The position numbers and the translations under genes are program-made. From positions 1 through 14,706 of the forward strand of contig NZ_CP018018.1 of assembly GCF_000280495.2 (NCBI RefSeq): a stretch of DNA of 14,706 nucleotides. The letters are read 5' to 3'. The notes beneath the pieces were generated by a model. That model was not told where the DNA came from. It did no database searches and saw only the letters and a list, made by a program, of their open reading frames with translations. Positions 12,982-14,706 of the stretch are shown here, in pieces; positions within the stretch are counted from its first letter, which is position 1, and the number at the start of each line of letters is the position of its first letter. The stretch comes from Kosakonia radicincitans DSM 16656 (GTDB taxonomy: Bacteria > Pseudomonadota > Gammaproteobacteria > Enterobacterales > Enterobacteriaceae).

Positions 12982-13068
12982 TGCAGTGCGGTGTAATGCA
13001 GTATAAACGCGGCGCATACGTCATGCAAAGCGCGTCATATGTACCGCAACGAAATGCAATGCACTGCA
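12982..13068. promoter_or_regulatory. Operator-like TGCA-N-TGCA repeats upstream of the RHH gene
   Basis: TGCAGTGCG (12982-12990) and TGTAATGCA (12992-13000) are near-palindromes exactly 10 bp apart, one helical turn. TGCAATGCA (13055-13063) and TGCACTGCA (13060-13068) overlap in a run of three TGCA blocks. The two groups would flank the RHH promoter. Closely spaced short palindromes are typical RHH operators. Confidence 0.6.
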
Positions 13069-13083
13069 AATTTGCGGAGGGTG

Positions 13084-13112
13084 AACGGTAGGGGCCGCGC
13101 CTTTCGGCACGG
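13084..13112 (+). repeat. REP-like hairpin element
   Basis: AACGGTAGGGG (13084-13094) is followed by CCGCGCC, loop TTTC, GGCACGG (13095-13101 with 13106-13112), a 7-bp stem with one C-A mismatch. It is the closest relative of the copy at 871-898. Confidence 0.6.
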
Positions 13113-13206
13113 ACGAGGGCAGGCCCGCCGAGCAGCAGCGGCATGAGCGCCGTAATTCCAGCCATTAGCGCCCATGGTGCGGCGCGGCACGCTTGCGGGC
13201 TCTGGC

Positions 13207-13257
13207 TTATCCACTGGGGAGGGTGAAATTGTGGGCAAGTACAAAAACTTATCCACG
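13207..13257 (+). promoter_or_regulatory. Two DnaA-box-like sites
   Basis: TTATCCACT (13207-13215) and TTATCCACG (13249-13257) each differ from the E. coli consensus TTATCCACA by one base, are in the same orientation, and are 42 bp apart, close to four helical turns. They suggest host DnaA takes part in replication control. Confidence 0.55.
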
Positions 13258-13384
13258 CAATTAACAGCGCTGCATGTGACGTAGATGAAGATCTGCGGGC
13301 TTGCTTTGGATCGCATTTCGACGCCATACTATTGGCTGCATGTTGTCTGCTGCGCTTAAGGAACGGGGCAGACTACAGGCGAAA

Positions 13385-13410
13385 AAAAACCAGCCGGGCA
13401 GCTGGTTTTT
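13385..13410. terminator. Bidirectional intrinsic terminator
   Basis: AAAAACCAGC and GCTGGTTTTT form a 10-bp stem around CGGGCA, with T runs in both directions. It isolates the helicase promoter region from upstream transcription. Confidence 0.85.
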
Positions 13411-13530
13411 AATCGCTTAGAAGGTTCGAGCCTTCTGTGCATTCCGGTCGATGCGTGAGGCGTATCATTCCGGGGGAATACTAAGAGATAACTTTACCTT
13501 GGGTTGGTCGGTTACTCAACTGCTAGTTTA

Positions 13531-13546
13531 GCGTCAATTTTGACGC
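13531..13546. promoter_or_regulatory. Perfect palindrome upstream of the helicase, operator candidate
   Basis: GCGTCAA-TT-TTGACGC. The right arm forms a -35-like TTGACG, though no good -10 box follows at the right distance. The arm heptamer also occurs at 9718-9724, where it is the -35 box of the replication operon promoter, and twice at 1021-1035. A shared regulator is possible. Confidence 0.45.
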
Positions 13547-13626
13547 CCTTCAAGCCGTATTCCCTCGTAAGACGCCCCGCTATATCGACCATAACGAAAA
13601 AAACTCTGAGTTATGGAAACGATAAA

Positions 13627-14706
13627 ATGAGTATTTCCGAGCAAGACAATGCAGTGCAGACAGAAGCTAAACCAGCGAGCCCGTTAACTATCGCTCTAAG
13701 TGAAGTTTTCGCCGGGATGCTCAGTGAATACCTGCCCCTGCATGATGCAGATAAATGCCGCACTCGCCTGCAAGAGCTGGGCGTTAACACGCAGGCCGTC
13801 ACGGCTCTTATGCGCTCAACCCTCTGGCATACGCCGACAAAAAAATACATGCACCTGAAAGGGAATGAGGTGCTGGACATCGTACAGAATGATTTTAACT
13901 TGCTGGAGCGCCCCGGAGTGAAACTCTGGCGCTGTAATCAGGCAGTAAAAGACATCCTGAGCGAGCAGGGCGTGGGCACCGTCAAAAAGATTGAGGAGTT
14001 TCGCCTCAAGATGGCAAAGGCTATCCGTGAGGCGATCAGCGGTGAGCTGCGTTACTCCCAGCAAGCCAAGCAGGTGCGGCTTGAGATTGATATGTTTGCG
14101 CAGGAGCCACGCCTGAAAAAAGAGCGGGGCGGGGCGGTGTTCTACCTCTGCCATACGCCTTATGGCAATTTCGACAAAGACGGCAATCCTGCGGGTTACG
14201 ATCAGGCCATTGCCGATGATTATCTGGATCACTTCCCTACCTTCCCCGCAATGCTGGACGCCATTGTGGCGGCTCGCTTCGCCTCCTCTCGCAAATCCGC
14301 ATACATCCTTTTGCAGGCGATTTCTGACTGGGGAAAGGATTTTCTGCTGGGCCCGAAAGGCGTTTTTGCCTCGCTGGGCGTGGCTATCTGCCTGAGTGAG
14401 AAAGATGTGATTAAAATCCTCAGCGGGGCTAACAGCGGGCATCTGGCGGAGGAGTTTCTGGGCTGCTTGATGCTGGTTATCAATGAGCCGACGCAGGTGA
14501 CGAAAATCCAGTACCGTCTGGAGGAGTCACTGACCATCACCTCTAAATTTCTGGCGGCTGTTAACGTGCCGCTGTTCACCAAAATTTTCACCTCTGCCGA
14601 TCCGGTTCCCGGCCTCAGTGATGCTGACGGCGTAGACAGCCAGATCGCTAACCGCTTCGCGCAGGTTAAAGGGGATGGGGATATTAAACTGCGCCCGCTG
14701 TTCATG
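13627..14706 (+). CDS. SF3-type replication helicase, N-terminal 360 residues (continues at base 1)
   Basis: Open from ATG 13627 to the window end; 360 codons exactly, joining in frame to base 1 for a total of 527 residues. Residues 1-180 have no clear motif. The helicase core starts near 200: ASSRKSAYILLQAISDWGKD contains a Walker A-like GK (236-237) followed by Asp instead of Ser/Thr. Walker B-like LMLVINEP is at 281-288, with Asn in place of the usual Asp before E287. A sensor-like strand VPLFTKIFTSAD is at 314-325 and an arginine finger candidate R343 lies in QIANRF. The order matches the primase-helicase-associated SF3 ATPases of phages and plasmids (DUF5906-like), which unwind origins. 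The start has only a weak GGA about 10 bases upstream; a five-codon frame (13613-13630) overlaps it and could couple translation. It is the expected partner of the Toprim primase. Confidence 0.78.
   Translation, partial: MSISEQDNAVQTEAKPASPLTIALSEVFAGMLSEYLPLHDADKCRTRLQELGVNTQAVTALMRSTLWHTPTKKYMHLKGNEVLDIVQNDFNLLERPGVKLWRCNQAVKDILSEQGVGTVKKIEEFRLKMAKAIREAISGELRYSQQAKQVRLEIDMFAQEPRLKKERGGAVFYLCHTPYGNFDKDGNPAGYDQAIADDYLDHFPTFPAMLDAIVAARFASSRKSAYILLQAISDWGKDFLLGPKGVFASLGVAICLSEKDVIKILSGANSGHLAEEFLGCLMLVINEPTQVTKIQYRLEESLTITSKFLAAVNVPLFTKIFTSADPVPGLSDADGVDSQIANRFAQVKGDGDIKLRPLFM

Larger units (their letters stand above)
12963..13626. other. Long control region between the RHH regulator and the helicase
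   Basis: No convincing gene is seen. From left to right it holds the RHH operators, a REP-like hairpin, two DnaA-box-like sites, a bidirectional terminator, a second small hairpin (13419-13436), a perfect 16-bp palindrome and the helicase start region. It could be a second replication control site, as P4 needs both ori and a distant crr site. Confidence 0.6.

Noticed and set aside
13419..13436. tRNA T-arm-like sequence with TTCGAG loop, possible integration site
   Set aside because: Perfect pairing gives a 6-base loop, not the 7-base T-loop, and no other tRNA arms or tyrosine integrase are present. Read as a plain hairpin.
1..14706. CRISPR array, rRNA or tRNA genes, insertion sequence, relaxase or oriT
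   Set aside because: No regular repeat-spacer pattern, no RNA gene, no terminal inverted repeats with a transposase, and no relaxase motif were seen.

Overview
The window looks like one complete small circular replicon of 14,706 bp that has been cut open inside a gene. The reading frame that runs off the right end (from 13627) continues exactly in frame at base 1 and stops at 504, giving one 527-residue helicase-like protein. GC-rich coding, classical sigma70-type promoters, TTCG-loop terminators, TTATCCAC DnaA-box-like sites and the protein families point to a gammaproteobacterium, probably an Enterobacterales host. This is inference; no host marker gene is present.

Layout. 1-504: end of the helicase gene and its terminator. 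509-1031: no gene; an iteron array (eleven GGTTAACAG-type repeats around an AT-rich stretch) that resembles the GGTGAACA iterons of satellite phage P4 and is the best origin candidate. 1032-3259: five minus-strand genes: a helix-turn-helix protein that could be a small-terminase-like protein, a small secreted protein, two tiny proteins and a serine resolvase with a res-like site upstream. 3475-5589: five tightly coupled plus-strand genes of unknown function. 5646-9645: minus-strand pair, a 402-residue multi-zinc-ribbon protein read from a TTG start, then a 915-residue tape-measure-like protein with a peptidoglycan-hydrolase-like C-terminal domain. 9718-12398: plus-strand replication operon with a strong promoter, a long structured leader RNA, a small HTH protein, a Toprim primase and three small unknown proteins. 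12450-12962: minus-strand ribbon-helix-helix regulator with operator-like repeats upstream. 12963-13626: long control region with DnaA-box-like sites, a bidirectional terminator and palindromes, leading into the helicase.

How it may work together. The primase, the helicase and the iterons form a split version of the P4 alpha replication system. The RHH protein probably represses itself, and further copies of its putative operator TGCA-N-TGCA lie in the primase and at the start of the helicase. The resolvase would resolve multimers. There is no capsid, portal, large terminase, relaxase or tyrosine integrase, yet there is a virion-type injection or tape-measure-like protein. The element may therefore be an episomal phage satellite or phage-plasmid derivative; this is inference.

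The most striking unexplained pattern is a dispersed family of eight small hairpins, each directly flanked by a conserved AGCGGTAGGG-type foot (CCCTACCGCT on the other strand). Stem sequences differ from copy to copy while pairing is kept. They resemble REP elements but lie on a 14.7-kb replicon with no REP transposase.
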